From assembly GCF_000383915.1 (NCBI RefSeq), contig NZ_KB912942.1:6706413-6770412 (forward strand): 64,000 bases of DNA, in the 5' to 3' direction. The position numbers were made by a program, and so were the translations under genes. A model generated the notes under the pieces. The model worked only from the letters and a program-made list of their open reading frames with translations. It ran no database searches and was not told where the DNA came from. This document shows, piece by piece, positions 25,141 to 33,661 of the stretch (position 1 is the stretch's first letter; every line of letters begins with the position of its first letter). Source of the DNA: Amycolatopsis benzoatilytica AK 16/65 (lineage in GTDB: Bacteria > Actinomycetota > Actinomycetes > Mycobacteriales > Pseudonocardiaceae).

Positions 25141-25665
25141 ATGGCGGCCATGGCGGACATCGAACTGGTCCAAGGCGACCTCACCGAGCAGGAAGTGGAC
25201 GCTATCGTCAACGCGGCCAACTCGTCCCTGCTGGGAGGGGGCGGCGTCGACGGTGCGATCCACCGCAAGGGCGGGCCGGAGATTCTCGCTGAGTGCCGGA
25301 AACTGCGAGCCGGCCACTACGGCCGCGGCCTGCCGACCGGGCAGGCCGTCGCGACCACCGCCGGACGGCTGCTGGCGCGCTGGGTCGTGCACACCGTCGG
25401 CCCAGTGTGGTCGGACACCGAGGACCGGTCGGATCTGCTGGCCGACTGCCACCGCAACTCGCTCGCCGTCGCGGCGGACCTCGGTGCGCGCAGCATCGCC
25501 TTCCCGGCCATCTCCACCGGCGTCTACCGCTGGCCGATGGCCGACGCCGCGCGCATCGCCGTGACGACCGTCCGGGCCAGCGAATCGTTCGACGTGGTGC
25601 GGTTCGTCCTCTTCGATCGCGCCGCGCACGACACCTTCGCGGCGGCGGTACGGGAAATCCGCTGA
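25141..25665 (+). CDS. Macrodomain protein (O-acetyl-ADP-ribose deacetylase-like)
   Basis: A protein of 174 residues that is a single macrodomain of the MacroD/YmdB type. The ADP-ribose-binding blocks are seen in order: IELVQGDLTEQEVDAIVNAANSS, LGGGGVDGAIHRKGGPEI with the Gly-rich loop, TGQAVATTAG, and the phosphate-binding ARSIAFPAISTGVYRWP. Such enzymes remove ADP-ribose from proteins or deacetylate O-acetyl-ADP-ribose. Two ATGs (25141 and 25150) lie close together and no clear ribosome site separates them; the second gives the tidier N-terminus MADIEL. Confidence 0.9.
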   Translation: MAAMADIELVQGDLTEQEVDAIVNAANSSLLGGGGVDGAIHRKGGPEILAECRKLRAGHYGRGLPTGQAVATTAGRLLARWVVHTVGPVWSDTEDRSDLLADCHRNSLAVAADLGARSIAFPAISTGVYRWPMADAARIAVTTVRASESFDVVRFVLFDRAAHDTFAAAVREIR

Positions 25666-25686
25666 TCCAGGCCCTACCGTGAGCGG

Positions 25687-26361
25687 GTGGCCGATCAAAG
25701 ACTGCCTGCCTGGCGGCGGGCGACCAGGGGCGAGACCCGATGGCCGGCGGCGATCGTGGTCATCGGGACTCTCGCGCTGCAACTCGCGTTGCCGGACGAG
25801 ATGGTGCTGCACCCCTGGTGGCTGCTGCCGTCGCTGACCGCGGCGCTGATCGGCGCGCTGCTGCTGCTGAACCCCGGCCGGCTCAGCGAGTTCAACATCA
25901 TCGAGCGGATCGTCGCGCTGTGCGTGCTCGCGGTGGTCAGCGTGCTCAACGGAGCGTCCGCGGTGCAGCTGGTGATCGGGATCGCCGAGGGATCGCAGCG
26001 CGGGCACGCAGTGCAGGTGCTGATCAGCGGCGTCGTCATCTACTGGACGAACATCGTCGTCTTCTCGCTCTGGTACTGGGAATTCGACCGCGGCGGCCCG
26101 GCCAGGCGGGCGACCGGCCGCGCGGACTTCCCGGACCTGCAGTTCCCGCAGATGAGCGATCCGTCGATGGCGAAGGCCGAGTGGGAACCGAAGTACCTGG
26201 ACTACCTGTACACCTCGTTCACCAACGCCACGGCGTTCAGCCCCACCGACGTGATGCCGCTGCGGATCTGGGCGAAGATGACCATGATGGTGCAAGCTGG
26301 CATCTCGCTGCTGCTCGCGCTGATGGTGTTCGCCTGGGCGGTGAACGGCCTCCAGGGCTGA
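25687..26361 (+). CDS. DUF1345 membrane protein
   Basis: A 224-residue membrane protein with about five helices: AIVVIGTLALQLAL, LLPSLTAALIGALLLL, RIVALCVLAVVSVLNG, ISGVVIYWTNIVVFSLWYWEFD and a last one near the C-terminus. The loop DFPDLQFPQMSDPSM followed by YLYTSFTNATAFSPTDVMPL is the DUF1345 signature. Function is unknown; the motif resembles the pore-lining region of two-pore-like channels, which is speculation. GTG start 21 bp after the macrodomain stop, so likely an operon with it. Confidence 0.85.
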   Translation: MADQRLPAWRRATRGETRWPAAIVVIGTLALQLALPDEMVLHPWWLLPSLTAALIGALLLLNPGRLSEFNIIERIVALCVLAVVSVLNGASAVQLVIGIAEGSQRGHAVQVLISGVVIYWTNIVVFSLWYWEFDRGGPARRATGRADFPDLQFPQMSDPSMAKAEWEPKYLDYLYTSFTNATAFSPTDVMPLRIWAKMTMMVQAGISLLLALMVFAWAVNGLQG

Positions 26362-26404
26362 AACACACTGGCCCCAGCCGCCCGCGCCGGGTATATCTCC
26401 AGCT

Positions 26405-26722
26405 ATGGAGCTTCCCGAACCGCCTTACTACGCCGTGATCTTCACTTCCCGGCGCACCGAGGGCGACCGCGGCTACGCCGAACGGTCCACCGCCATGTCC
26501 AAGCTCGCCGCTCAACAGCCGGGCTACCTCGGCGAGACCTCGGTTCGCGAGGAGTCCGGGCTCGGCATCACCGTGTCGTACTGGAAGGACGAGAAGTCGA
26601 TCGCCGGATGGCGCGCCAACCTCGAGCACGTCGAGGCTCGGCGGCAGGGCCGCGCGGAGTGGTACCTGGACTACGAGGTGCAGGTGTCGCGGGTGGAACG
26701 GGCTTACGACTTCCGCCGCTGA
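26405..26722 (+). CDS. Antibiotic biosynthesis monooxygenase (ABM) family protein
   Basis: A 105-residue dimeric alpha+beta barrel protein. YYAVIFTSRRTEGDRGYAERS, then AAQQPGYLGETSVREESGLGITVSYWKDEKSIAGWRANLEHVEAR (in parts), match the ABM consensus, including the SYWxDxxSIxxW block. Small ABM proteins act as cofactor-free oxygenases or heme-degrading enzymes, but many have no known activity. It is followed by an interspersed palindromic repeat. Confidence 0.85.
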   Translation: MELPEPPYYAVIFTSRRTEGDRGYAERSTAMSKLAAQQPGYLGETSVREESGLGITVSYWKDEKSIAGWRANLEHVEARRQGRAEWYLDYEVQVSRVERAYDFRR

Positions 26723-26748
26723 GGCCCGCCGCTCCCCCTCATGCCCGT

Positions 26749-26799
26749 CCGTGAAGGGAACATTGAGGGACTCTGAGTCCCTCAATGTTCCCTTCACGG
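26749..26799. repeat. Interspersed palindromic repeat, copy 1
   Basis: Perfect inverted repeat: 25-bp arms beginning ccgtgaagggaacattgag, around one central base. Copies of this family are at 42550, 49646, 58235 and 63762, all between convergent genes. Here it separates the ABM gene from the glutamic protease gene. Confidence 0.9.
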
Positions 26800-26824
26800 C
26801 ATCACATCCGCGCCGCCGGGAAGG

Positions 26825-27544
26825 TCACTGCCGGGTCATGGCGAAGCTCTGGCCGTCCGAGCCGATCGGGCCGGGAGTCCAGGTGGCGCTGCCGCCGTCG
26901 TCCGCGTTCAGGCCCTGCGGGCTGGTGTCGGCGAGGTTCTTGCCGTCGAACTTGACCCCGTCGAACTTCACGCCGCCGCTGATCGACGGGTAGGAGTCGG
27001 TCGGCGATTCGATGATCGCCTCGGCCGAGGAGTGCGGCGCGTTCAGCGACTGGGTGGTCGTCTTGGTCCAGCCCTGGGTGTCGTTCTTCAGGTCGAGCGT
27101 GTAGCTGGTCCCGCTGCGGGTGACGGTCGCGGTCAGGTGGTCACCGGCCTTCACCGGAGCTTCCGACGCCGAGTAGTACACCGGTGCGGCCGGGTACATC
27201 TCGTACCACGCCTGGTACTGCGGGCTGCCGCTGGAGCAGTCGGTCGCCACCCCGGTTTGCTCCACAGAGGACGATCCGTCGCCGTCGATGCCCACCCACG
27301 GAGCGAAAAGATCGTTGCTGCTCTTGCAGGTCGCCGAGGGCTCGGTCCAGCCGGCGGTCGCGGTCGTGAAGCTGCCGAAGCTGACGTAGCCGCCCCAGTT
27401 CCCGCCGGAATAGTGATTTCCGTGGAAGTGCGCGCCAAACGAGACCGGCCCGGCGCCCGCACCGGCGACGAGAGACGCGGCGGCAACCGCTCCGACCGCG
27501 AAAAGCCTTACCGGGCGCGAAAAAATACGCGAGTTCATGGGCAT
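26825..27544 (-). CDS. Secreted glutamic endopeptidase (G1/eqolisin family)
   Basis: A 239-residue exported protease. A Sec signal covers the first 32 residues (VRLFAVGAVAAASLVAGAGAG). The eqolisin core follows: NHYSGGNWGGYVSFG, GWTEPSATC, LFAPWVGIDGDGSSSVEQTGVATDC with the catalytic Gln, QAWYEMYPAAPVY, and SSAEAIIESPTD with the catalytic Glu. G1 peptidases act at acid pH, first known from fungi; bacterial members occur in actinomycetes and acidophiles. MNSRIFSRP two codons downstream is an alternative start. Confidence 0.9.
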   Translation of the reverse strand: MPMNSRIFSRPVRLFAVGAVAAASLVAGAGAGPVSFGAHFHGNHYSGGNWGGYVSFGSFTTATAGWTEPSATCKSSNDLFAPWVGIDGDGSSSVEQTGVATDCSSGSPQYQAWYEMYPAAPVYYSASEAPVKAGDHLTATVTRSGTSYTLDLKNDTQGWTKTTTQSLNAPHSSAEAIIESPTDSYPSISGGVKFDGVKFDGKNLADTSPQGLNADDGGSATWTPGPIGSDGQSFAMTRQ

Positions 27545-27745
27545 CCAATCTGGTCGCGGGACTCGGGGAGCCGACGCGTACCAGTGTTGAATTTGCTTGC
27601 CCGCTGCCGGTAGCTACTTTCGAAGGGTATTCACATCTGGCGAATTACTCACCGAATGTCCTGATTCTCCTTTGTGTGCACGGAAGTCCGTGCCCGGCCC
27701 GCGGGGACGGGACGGGCCGGACACGGACCTCGCGCGCGGAGCGGA
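27545..27745. other. Intergenic region between the protease and the ABC importer
   Basis: The first 120 bp (27545-27670) are less GC-rich and should hold the promoter of the glutamic protease. The rest is occupied by the terminator of the ABC operon. No gene is supported. Confidence 0.4.
27686..27728 (-). terminator. Terminator of the ABC importer operon
   Basis: Bipartite stem: gtccgtg pairs with cacggac and cggcccg pairs with cgggccg, closing a Gly-codon-like GC loop. It lies 18 bp past the stop of the substrate-binding protein gene. Confidence 0.7.
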
Positions 27746-28801
27746 CTACTGCGCGGCGCGTGCGTGCGCCGCGTCCACGAACCGGGTGGTGTAGGTCTGG
27801 GACAGATCGATCTTGTCCTTCTTGGGCTTCACGTTGCTGGAGGAGGAGCCGAGCACCTTCAGCACGTTCCGCGCACCGGCCGGGTCCATCCGGCCGTCCT
27901 TGGTGAACATCGGCAGGCTGTCCTTGAGAGATTTCACGTACAGCGCCTTGTCCCCGCCCGCGAACGACTTCGGCATCACATCGGCGACCTGTTCCGCGGT
28001 GTGCGTGGACAACCACTGCAGCGAAGCCACGTACGCGTTCGCGAGTTTCTGCACGACATCCGGATAACGCTTCACGATCTCGCAGCTCATGTACAGCGAG
28101 CTCGCCGGGTACAGCCCGCCCAGCGCGGCCTTGGTGCCTTCCGGGGTGCGCATGTCGTAGAGCACCTTGGCCTGACCGGTGTTGGTCAGCTGCGCGATCG
28201 TCGGGTCGGTCGTCATGCCGGCGTCGATCGAACCCTGTTGCATCGCCGAGATGAACGTCTGCCCGGCCCCGACCTTCACCGGCGTGTAATCCTTGCTGCC
28301 GACCCCGCCGCGGCTGGCCAGCGCCTTGGTGAGGAAGTCGGTCGACGAGCCCAGCGACGTGACGCCCAGGTTCCGGCCCCGGAAGTCCGCGCCGGACTTG
28401 ATCTGGTCCGCCTTCTTCGTGGCGACCATCTCCGCCTCGCCCGGCACGTTCGCGAACTGCACCACGCTGGTGATGCATTGTTCCTTGGCCTGCAGGTCGA
28501 TCGTGTGGTCGTAGAACCCGATCACGCCCTGCACCTCACCGGCCAGCAGCGAGGTTTCCGCGTTCGCGCCGGAGGGCTGGTCGAACAGTTCGACGTCCAA
28601 TCCCTGCTTCTGGTATTCGCCCAGCTGCTGGGCGAGCTGGCCGGGCAGATAGATCACTTTGGACAGTCCGCCGACCATGATCTTGACGTGCGGCCGCCCG
28701 CTGTCGCCGAGGTCGATCTGCCGGGAATCCCGGCAGGCGCTCACCCCGGCCACGGTGACCAGCGCGGCCGCCGCGACCGCGAGTGTCCTTTTCAGCCGCA
28801 T
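27746..28801 (-). CDS. ABC importer substrate-binding lipoprotein (NMT1/SsuA-like)
   Basis: A 351-residue lipoprotein with signal MRLKRTLAVAAAALVTVAGVSAC (lipobox VSAC). The periplasmic-binding fold of the NMT1/SsuA type is shown by KIMVGGLSKVIYLPGQLAQQLG, LLAGEVQGVIGFYDHTI, the hinge region RGRNLGVTSLGSSTDFLTKAL and AMQQGSIDAGMTTDPTIAQL. Relatives bind alkanesulfonates, nitrate, taurine, thiamine precursors or aromatic acids; the ligand is not clear. It is the third gene of an ATPase-permease-binding protein operon; the permease stop is 1 bp upstream of its start. Confidence 0.88.
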   Translation of the reverse strand: MRLKRTLAVAAAALVTVAGVSACRDSRQIDLGDSGRPHVKIMVGGLSKVIYLPGQLAQQLGEYQKQGLDVELFDQPSGANAETSLLAGEVQGVIGFYDHTIDLQAKEQCITSVVQFANVPGEAEMVATKKADQIKSGADFRGRNLGVTSLGSSTDFLTKALASRGGVGSKDYTPVKVGAGQTFISAMQQGSIDAGMTTDPTIAQLTNTGQAKVLYDMRTPEGTKAALGGLYPASSLYMSCEIVKRYPDVVQKLANAYVASLQWLSTHTAEQVADVMPKSFAGGDKALYVKSLKDSLPMFTKDGRMDPAGARNVLKVLGSSSSNVKPKKDKIDLSQTYTTRFVDAAHARAAQ

Positions 28802-28802
28802 G

Positions 28803-29678
28803 TCAGATCCCCTGGCTCGCCTGGGCGGAAACCTGCGGACGCCAGCGCAGCAGCTTGCGCTCGGCCGAGCCGATCACCCATTCCGCGAACAGCGCCACCA
28901 CCATGATCACCAGCATGCCGGCGTAAACCCCGGCGGTGTCGAAGGTTCCCTGCGCGTTGGCGATCAGGAAACCCATGCCCGCCTTGGCTCCGGTGTACTC
29001 GCCGACCACCGCACCGATCAGCGCGAACCCGAACGCGACGTGCAGCGAGGAAAGGATCCACGACGTCGCGCTGGGCAGCACGATCGACTGCAGCACCTGC
29101 CAGCGCGTCGCGCCGAGAATGCGCGCGTTGTCGATCAGATTGCGGTCCACTTCCCGAGCACCGGTGAACGCGTTGAAGAACACCGCGAAGAACACCAGCA
29201 CGAACACCGTCGCGACTTTTGAAGACAACCCGAGACCGAACCAGATCACGAACAGCGCGGCGAGGACGATCCGCGGCATCGCGTTGGCCGCCTTGATGAA
29301 CGGTGCCAGGACTTCGGCGAGATACGCGCTGCGGCCGAGAACGACACCGCAGATGACACCGGCCACCGCACCGAGCACGAAGCCGATCACGGCTTCCTCG
29401 ACGGTAACCAGGATCTGGTACCAGATGCTGCCGAAATCCGTCCCGGTGGAGAACCATTCCACCAGCCGGTCCCAGATCTTCGACGGCATCGAGTAGAAGA
29501 ACGGGTCGATCCAGAACCGGCCGGCCAGTTCCCACAGGCCCAGCCAGGCCACGAGGATCGCCAGCCGCAGCAACCAGACGTTGCGTCGGTGCCGCCCGGC
29601 CGACTTCTTCGCGCGGGCGACGATGTCCTGTTCGGTTTCGAAGACCGGCGTCGGCGCGGTCCGAGTCTCAAGCGACAC
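28803..29678 (-). CDS. ABC importer permease (SsuC/TauC type)
   Basis: A 291-residue permease with about six helices. The EAA loop that contacts the ATPase is EVDRNLIDNARILGATRWQVLQSIVLPSATSWIL (read in parts). N-terminal LLRLAILVAWLGLWELAGR and VGEYTGAKAGMGFLIANAQGTF are typical of SsuC/TauC-type permeases. It should form a homodimer. Its start overlaps the ATPase stop by 11 bp, indicating coupled translation. Confidence 0.9.
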   Translation of the reverse strand: MSLETRTAPTPVFETEQDIVARAKKSAGRHRRNVWLLRLAILVAWLGLWELAGRFWIDPFFYSMPSKIWDRLVEWFSTGTDFGSIWYQILVTVEEAVIGFVLGAVAGVICGVVLGRSAYLAEVLAPFIKAANAMPRIVLAALFVIWFGLGLSSKVATVFVLVFFAVFFNAFTGAREVDRNLIDNARILGATRWQVLQSIVLPSATSWILSSLHVAFGFALIGAVVGEYTGAKAGMGFLIANAQGTFDTAGVYAGMLVIMVVALFAEWVIGSAERKLLRWRPQVSAQASQGI

Positions 29679-30471
29679 CGGTCGCTCCCTTCTGGCGGGC
29701 CTTGTCGACCTCGCCGCGCAGCGATTCCCAGATGTCGGAGTAGATCTTGCGGAATTCCTCGGTCAGCCGAAGGTCCTCGACCTTGCGCGGCCGCTCCAGC
29801 GGGACCTCGAAGACGTCCTTGACGGTCGCCGGGCTGGTGGTCAGCACGACGACCTTGTCCGCCAGCGCGATGGCCTCGTCGAGGTCGTGCGTCACGAAGA
29901 TCACCGCGGCGCCGGAGCCGGACCACAGCCGCAGCAGCTCGTCCTGCATGAGGGCGCGGGTCTGCACGTCGAGCGCGGAGAACGGCTCGTCCATCAGCAG
30001 GATCTTGGGCTCGGTGACCAGCGTCTGGGCCAGTGCGACGCGCTTGCGCATGCCGCCGGAAAGCTGGTGCGGATAGTACTTCTCGAACCCGGCCAGGCCG
30101 ACCCGGCCGATCCAGTCCGCCGCCTTCTTCCGAGCGTCCTCTTTGGACTCACCGCGGAACCGCGGGCCGGAGGCGACGTTGTCCAGCACCGAACGCCACG
30201 GCATCACCGCGTCGGTCTGGAACATGTAGCCGACGCCGTCCGGAATGGACTTCACGTCCTCGCCGTGCACGACGACCCGGCCCGCCGACGGCGGTTGCAG
30301 CCCGGAAACCAGGGAGAGCGTGGTGGATTTGCCACAGCCGGTCGGGCCGACCACGGAGACGAACTCCCCGGGTTCGACGGTCATGGTGAGCTCGCGGACA
30401 GCGGTGTGGACGGAACCGGATCCGCTGGGGAACCTTTTGGTGGCGCCGATCAGTTCGATGAGTGGGGCCAT
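29668..30471 (-). CDS. ABC importer ATP-binding protein (SsuB/TauB type)
   Basis: A 267-residue ATPase, first gene of the importer operon. The ATG at 30471 with GAAGGAG upstream is preferred over longer readings. Walker A is GPTGCGKSTT, the Q-loop is GYMFQTDAVMPWRSVLDN, the signature is LSGGMRKRVALAQTL, Walker B is KILLMDEPFSALD and the H-loop is FVTHDLDEAIALAD. The GYMFQ...MPWRSV segment is typical of nitrate/sulfonate/taurine importers. Divergent from the sensor kinase gene, which may control it. Confidence 0.92.
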   Translation of the reverse strand: MAPLIELIGATKRFPSGSGSVHTAVRELTMTVEPGEFVSVVGPTGCGKSTTLSLVSGLQPPSAGRVVVHGEDVKSIPDGVGYMFQTDAVMPWRSVLDNVASGPRFRGESKEDARKKAADWIGRVGLAGFEKYYPHQLSGGMRKRVALAQTLVTEPKILLMDEPFSALDVQTRALMQDELLRLWSGSGAAVIFVTHDLDEAIALADKVVVLTTSPATVKDVFEVPLERPRKVEDLRLTEEFRKIYSDIWESLRGEVDKARQKGATGVA

Positions 30472-30616
30472 CGAGGTGACTCCTTCGTCACGGTGGGGAC
30501 TCGCTCGAGGCAGGTTAAGTACCGGTGTGACCCGGGAGAAGCTTGTCGACGTTCTGCGTGCGCTCTGCGCGTTCTCCACGTTTTGCTCGTTTAGCGCACG
30601 GCGCTGAGCTGGGGGT
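30472..30616. promoter_or_regulatory. Divergent promoter region of ABC importer and sensor kinase
   Basis: A 145-bp gap between divergent operons. It contains near-repeats of gttctgcg/gttctcc/gttttgc in 30547-30592 that could be response-regulator sites. No consensus -35/-10 pair is clear on either strand. Confidence 0.35.
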
Positions 30617-32248
30617 ATGTTCCCTGCCATGCCGAATTGGGCGCTCTTCCCGCGGATGCGGTTCACCCGTCAGGTGCTGCTGTTGCAGATCGGCGTGGTG
30701 GTCCTGCTCGTGGGCCTCGGCGTCGCACTGGTCAGCTGGCTGCTGCGCACGACGCTGGTCGAGCAGTACGGCCAGCGAGCGCTGGCGATCGCGAAATCGG
30801 TGGCGACCGAGCCGGCGGTGGTCAACGGCGCCGCCTCCCGGAAACCGAATCCGGACCTGCAGCAGCGAGTCGAGGCGGTGACCGGCACCGACGACGCGCT
30901 GCTGTTCGTGGTCATCACCGACGATCACGGCATCCGGCTGGCGCATCCGACCCGGTCGGAGGTCGGCAAGCCGGTGAGCAGCTCGTGGGAAGAAGTGATC
31001 GCGGGCAACGACGTGGTCAGCGAGTTCAACGCCGGCACGCTCGGCCCGTCGGTGCGCAGCAAAACCCCGATCCGGCTCGGCCCGCGCGTCGTCGGCGAGG
31101 TCAGCGTCGGCTACCGCATCGGCGAGCTCACCAGCGATTTCAACCGGATATTGGTCTTGACGATGATCTTCGCCGGCGGCGCGCTGCTGATCGGGGCCGG
31201 TGCGTCGGCGCTGCTCAACCGCCGCTTGCGCCGCGTAACGCACGGCCTTGAACCGCACGAGCTGACCGAGCTTCTGTACGAACACGAAGCCGTCCTGCAC
31301 GGCATCGGCGAAGGAGTGCTGGCCGTCGACGCCGAACATCGGGTGACCGTCCGCAACGACGAGGCCGAACGCCTGTTGGACACTCCCCTGCCGGTCGGCA
31401 CGCCGCTCGAAGAACTGGACCTGTCACCGCGCGTGCACAACGCCGTCGCCGAGGGACTGCCGGTGGACAATCTGCTGGCAGTAGCCGGAAATCGGGTACT
31501 GGTGGTCAACTCCCGCGCCGTGCACCGGGACGAGCGCGCCCTCGGCACCGTGCTGACTTTCCGCGACCGCACCGATCTCGACACCCTCACCCGGGAACTG
31601 GACGGCATCCGTTCGCTTTCCGACGGCCTGCGTGCCCAGCGCCACGAGTTCGCCAACCGCCTGCACACCCTGTCCGGCTTGCTGCAACTGGGCCACCACG
31701 CCGAGGCTGAGGAGTACCTGCAGACGCTCACCGAGACCACCGCTTCCCGGGCGCGACCGCTCGACGACCGGGTCGCCGACCCCTACCTGCGGGCCCTGCT
31801 GGTCGCGAAAACCGAGCAGGCACAGGAAAAAGGCATAGATCTGCGGGTCGCCGACGATTCCTGGGCACCCACCCCGGTGACCGATCCGATCGCCGCCGGA
31901 ACAGTGATCGGCAACCTGGTCGACAACGCCCTGCACGCCGCCCTGCTCGGCCCGCGCCGGCCCTCCTGGGTGGAGATCGGACTGCTTGCCGACGGGTCCG
32001 CTTTGCATGTGTCCGTTGTAGACAGTGGGCCAGGTGTCGCGCCTGACCTGCGGGACAACCTCTTCGCTGAGGGAGTGTCCACAAAGCTCAGTCCCGGGCA
32101 CGGTCTTGGCCTCGCCCTGGCACGGCAAGCCGCCCGTGCCCGAGACGGCGACGTGTGGCTCGCCGACCCCGGCGGCGATACCGTCGGCGCGCTGTTCGTG
32201 GCCAAACTTCCTGGCCTGCTGGACCGACCCGAGGAGACCGACGCATGA
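30617..32248 (+). CDS. Sensor histidine kinase, CitA/DcuS type
   Basis: A 543-residue membrane kinase. A first helix (LLLQIGVVVLLVGLGVALVSWLL) and a second (ILVLTMIFAGGALLIGAGASALL) bracket an extracytoplasmic Cache/PAS-like domain with DDALLFVVITDDHGIRLAHP and the conserved GxxGPSVRSKTPI. A cytoplasmic PAS domain follows (LHGIGEGVLAVDAEHRVTV). The phosphoacceptor is in RAQRHEFANRLHTLSGLLQLG, and the ATPase domain has VIGNLVDNALHAAL, DSGPGV and GHGLGLALARQAA. This architecture senses C4-dicarboxylates or citrate. Its TGA overlaps the regulator's ATG. Confidence 0.92.
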   Translation: MFPAMPNWALFPRMRFTRQVLLLQIGVVVLLVGLGVALVSWLLRTTLVEQYGQRALAIAKSVATEPAVVNGAASRKPNPDLQQRVEAVTGTDDALLFVVITDDHGIRLAHPTRSEVGKPVSSSWEEVIAGNDVVSEFNAGTLGPSVRSKTPIRLGPRVVGEVSVGYRIGELTSDFNRILVLTMIFAGGALLIGAGASALLNRRLRRVTHGLEPHELTELLYEHEAVLHGIGEGVLAVDAEHRVTVRNDEAERLLDTPLPVGTPLEELDLSPRVHNAVAEGLPVDNLLAVAGNRVLVVNSRAVHRDERALGTVLTFRDRTDLDTLTRELDGIRSLSDGLRAQRHEFANRLHTLSGLLQLGHHAEAEEYLQTLTETTASRARPLDDRVADPYLRALLVAKTEQAQEKGIDLRVADDSWAPTPVTDPIAAGTVIGNLVDNALHAALLGPRRPSWVEIGLLADGSALHVSVVDSGPGVAPDLRDNLFAEGVSTKLSPGHGLGLALARQAARARDGDVWLADPGGDTVGALFVAKLPGLLDRPEETDA

Positions 32249-32901
32249 TCCGCACCCTGATCGTGGACGACGACTTCCGCGTCGCCGGCGTGCACGCGGG
32301 TTTCGTGTCGGAGGTACCGGGTTTCACCGTCGCAGGTGTCGCGCACACCGCCGCCGAGGCTCGCGCGCGCGTGCGGGAACTGACCCCGGACTTGGTGCTG
32401 TTGGACGTCTACCTGCCGGACGAGCCCGGCCTGTCCGTCCTGCCCGACCTCAAAACGGACACCATCGTGCTGTCCGCCGCCACCGACCCCACGTCGATCT
32501 CTGCCGCGCTCCGCGCCGGCGCGCTGAACTACCTGATCAAACCGTTCACGACCCGGCAGCTGTCCGAACGGCTCACCTCCTACGCCCGCTACCGCGGGTT
32601 GATGACGACGGAACGACCGCTGTCGCAGGAAGACGTGGACCGCGCGTTTCGCTCGTTGCACGACCAGGACCGGGCAGCCACGCCGAAGGGTCAGTCAAGC
32701 GCGACCGCGCGGCTGGTGTCCGAGCGGCTGCGCGACTCGCCCGCTCCGCTGTCCGCGGCGGAAGTAGCGCGAGAACTCGGCATGGCACGCGCGACCGCGC
32801 AGCGCTACCTGACCGCGCTCGCGGAGTCCGGCGCGGTGGAAATGCGGCTCCGATACGGCGCTACCGGCCGCCCGGAGCACGAGTACGCCTGGATCGGCTG
32901 A
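32245..32901 (+). CDS. Response regulator, CitB/DcuR type
   Basis: A 218-residue regulator whose ATG overlaps the kinase stop (ATGA). The receiver domain has DDDF at residues 8-11, the phosphorylated Asp in LVLLDVYLPDEPG and the conserved KPF. The C-terminal helix-turn-helix (LSAAEVARELGMARATAQRYLTALAESG) is of the DcuR/CitB kind. It should be phosphorylated by the adjacent kinase and control transport of an organic acid; the divergent ABC importer is the nearest candidate target. Confidence 0.92.
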   Translation: MIRTLIVDDDFRVAGVHAGFVSEVPGFTVAGVAHTAAEARARVRELTPDLVLLDVYLPDEPGLSVLPDLKTDTIVLSAATDPTSISAALRAGALNYLIKPFTTRQLSERLTSYARYRGLMTTERPLSQEDVDRAFRSLHDQDRAATPKGQSSATARLVSERLRDSPAPLSAAEVARELGMARATAQRYLTALAESGAVEMRLRYGATGRPEHEYAWIG

Positions 32902-32910
32902 TCCGCGGGC

Positions 32911-33546
32911 TCAGTGCCCGGCCGCGATCCGCTCAGCCGCGTCCACCCAGGACTTCCAGTCCAGGTACTGGCCGATCCGGGGCTGCGCCGAACTCGTCGT
33001 CGGCGCTGGCGGGTCCACTCGCGGATCGGCTTCTTCCGCAGCCGGTGCAGCCGGTGCGCGCGGCGTAGCGGACCGGGTCGGAACGTGCCGGCGAGCAGGG
33101 GAATCGTGCGAGGGCACGGGAACGTAGACGGTGACCGGCGGTGCGGTCTGGGTGATCGGCGCGACCACCGTCGAGGGCACCGGGATCTGCTGTTCGGCGA
33201 CCGGAACACGCTGGTCCGCCTGCGCGACCTCGTCCGAGGTGTGGTCGTGTGCCCCGGCGAGCAACCCGCCGGTCAACCAGCCGAACCCGACCAGCAGCAC
33301 CGCGGCGCCGCCGCCGATCCACCGCTGGGCCCGCCGCCGCACCACCACCGCACGCGGCCCCTGCTCGGCCGGCGCGGTGCCGGCGACCACCGGGATCTGC
33401 TGCGTCGACTCGCAACTGGTCTCCGCGGCCACCGCGTCGTCGGCGCGACGCGGGACGCTCGCCGCGATGATCCCGGTGCGGTCGACCAGCTCCCCGGAGG
33501 CGCGGTCTGCGGGCGCGTGCGGACGGCGCTCGGCAAGGCGCAGCAT
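32911..33546 (-). CDS. Single-pass membrane protein with Pro-rich outer region, unknown
   Basis: A 211-residue protein. About 75 cytoplasmic N-terminal residues precede one membrane helix (WIGGGAAVLLVGFGWLTGGLLAG). Outside, a 100-residue Pro/Ala/Val/Thr-rich stretch leads to a short C-terminal segment IGQYLDWKSWVDAAERIAAGH. The shape resembles anti-sigma-like or wall-spanning proteins, but no zinc-binding motif or sigma gene is present. It converges with the response regulator gene at 9 bp. Family not recognised. Confidence 0.6.
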   Translation of the reverse strand: MLRLAERRPHAPADRASGELVDRTGIIAASVPRRADDAVAAETSCESTQQIPVVAGTAPAEQGPRAVVVRRRAQRWIGGGAAVLLVGFGWLTGGLLAGAHDHTSDEVAQADQRVPVAEQQIPVPSTVVAPITQTAPPVTVYVPVPSHDSPARRHVPTRSATPRAPAAPAAEEADPRVDPPAPTTSSAQPRIGQYLDWKSWVDAAERIAAGH

Positions 33547-33661
33547 CGAGGGCTACCTCCGGGGTGCGGACACACGGGTGGACGGGGTGCATTCTGCTGT
33601 AGTTCCGACGGGGTTGGTCTAAATGCAACTCCATCGGGTGAGCAAGCCCGCTCCGGCCGCG

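Noticed and set aside
26751..26812. Short peptide beginning MKGTLRDSESLNVPFT
   Set aside because: It is the translation of the palindromic repeat; the same string appears at 42550, so it is not a gene.
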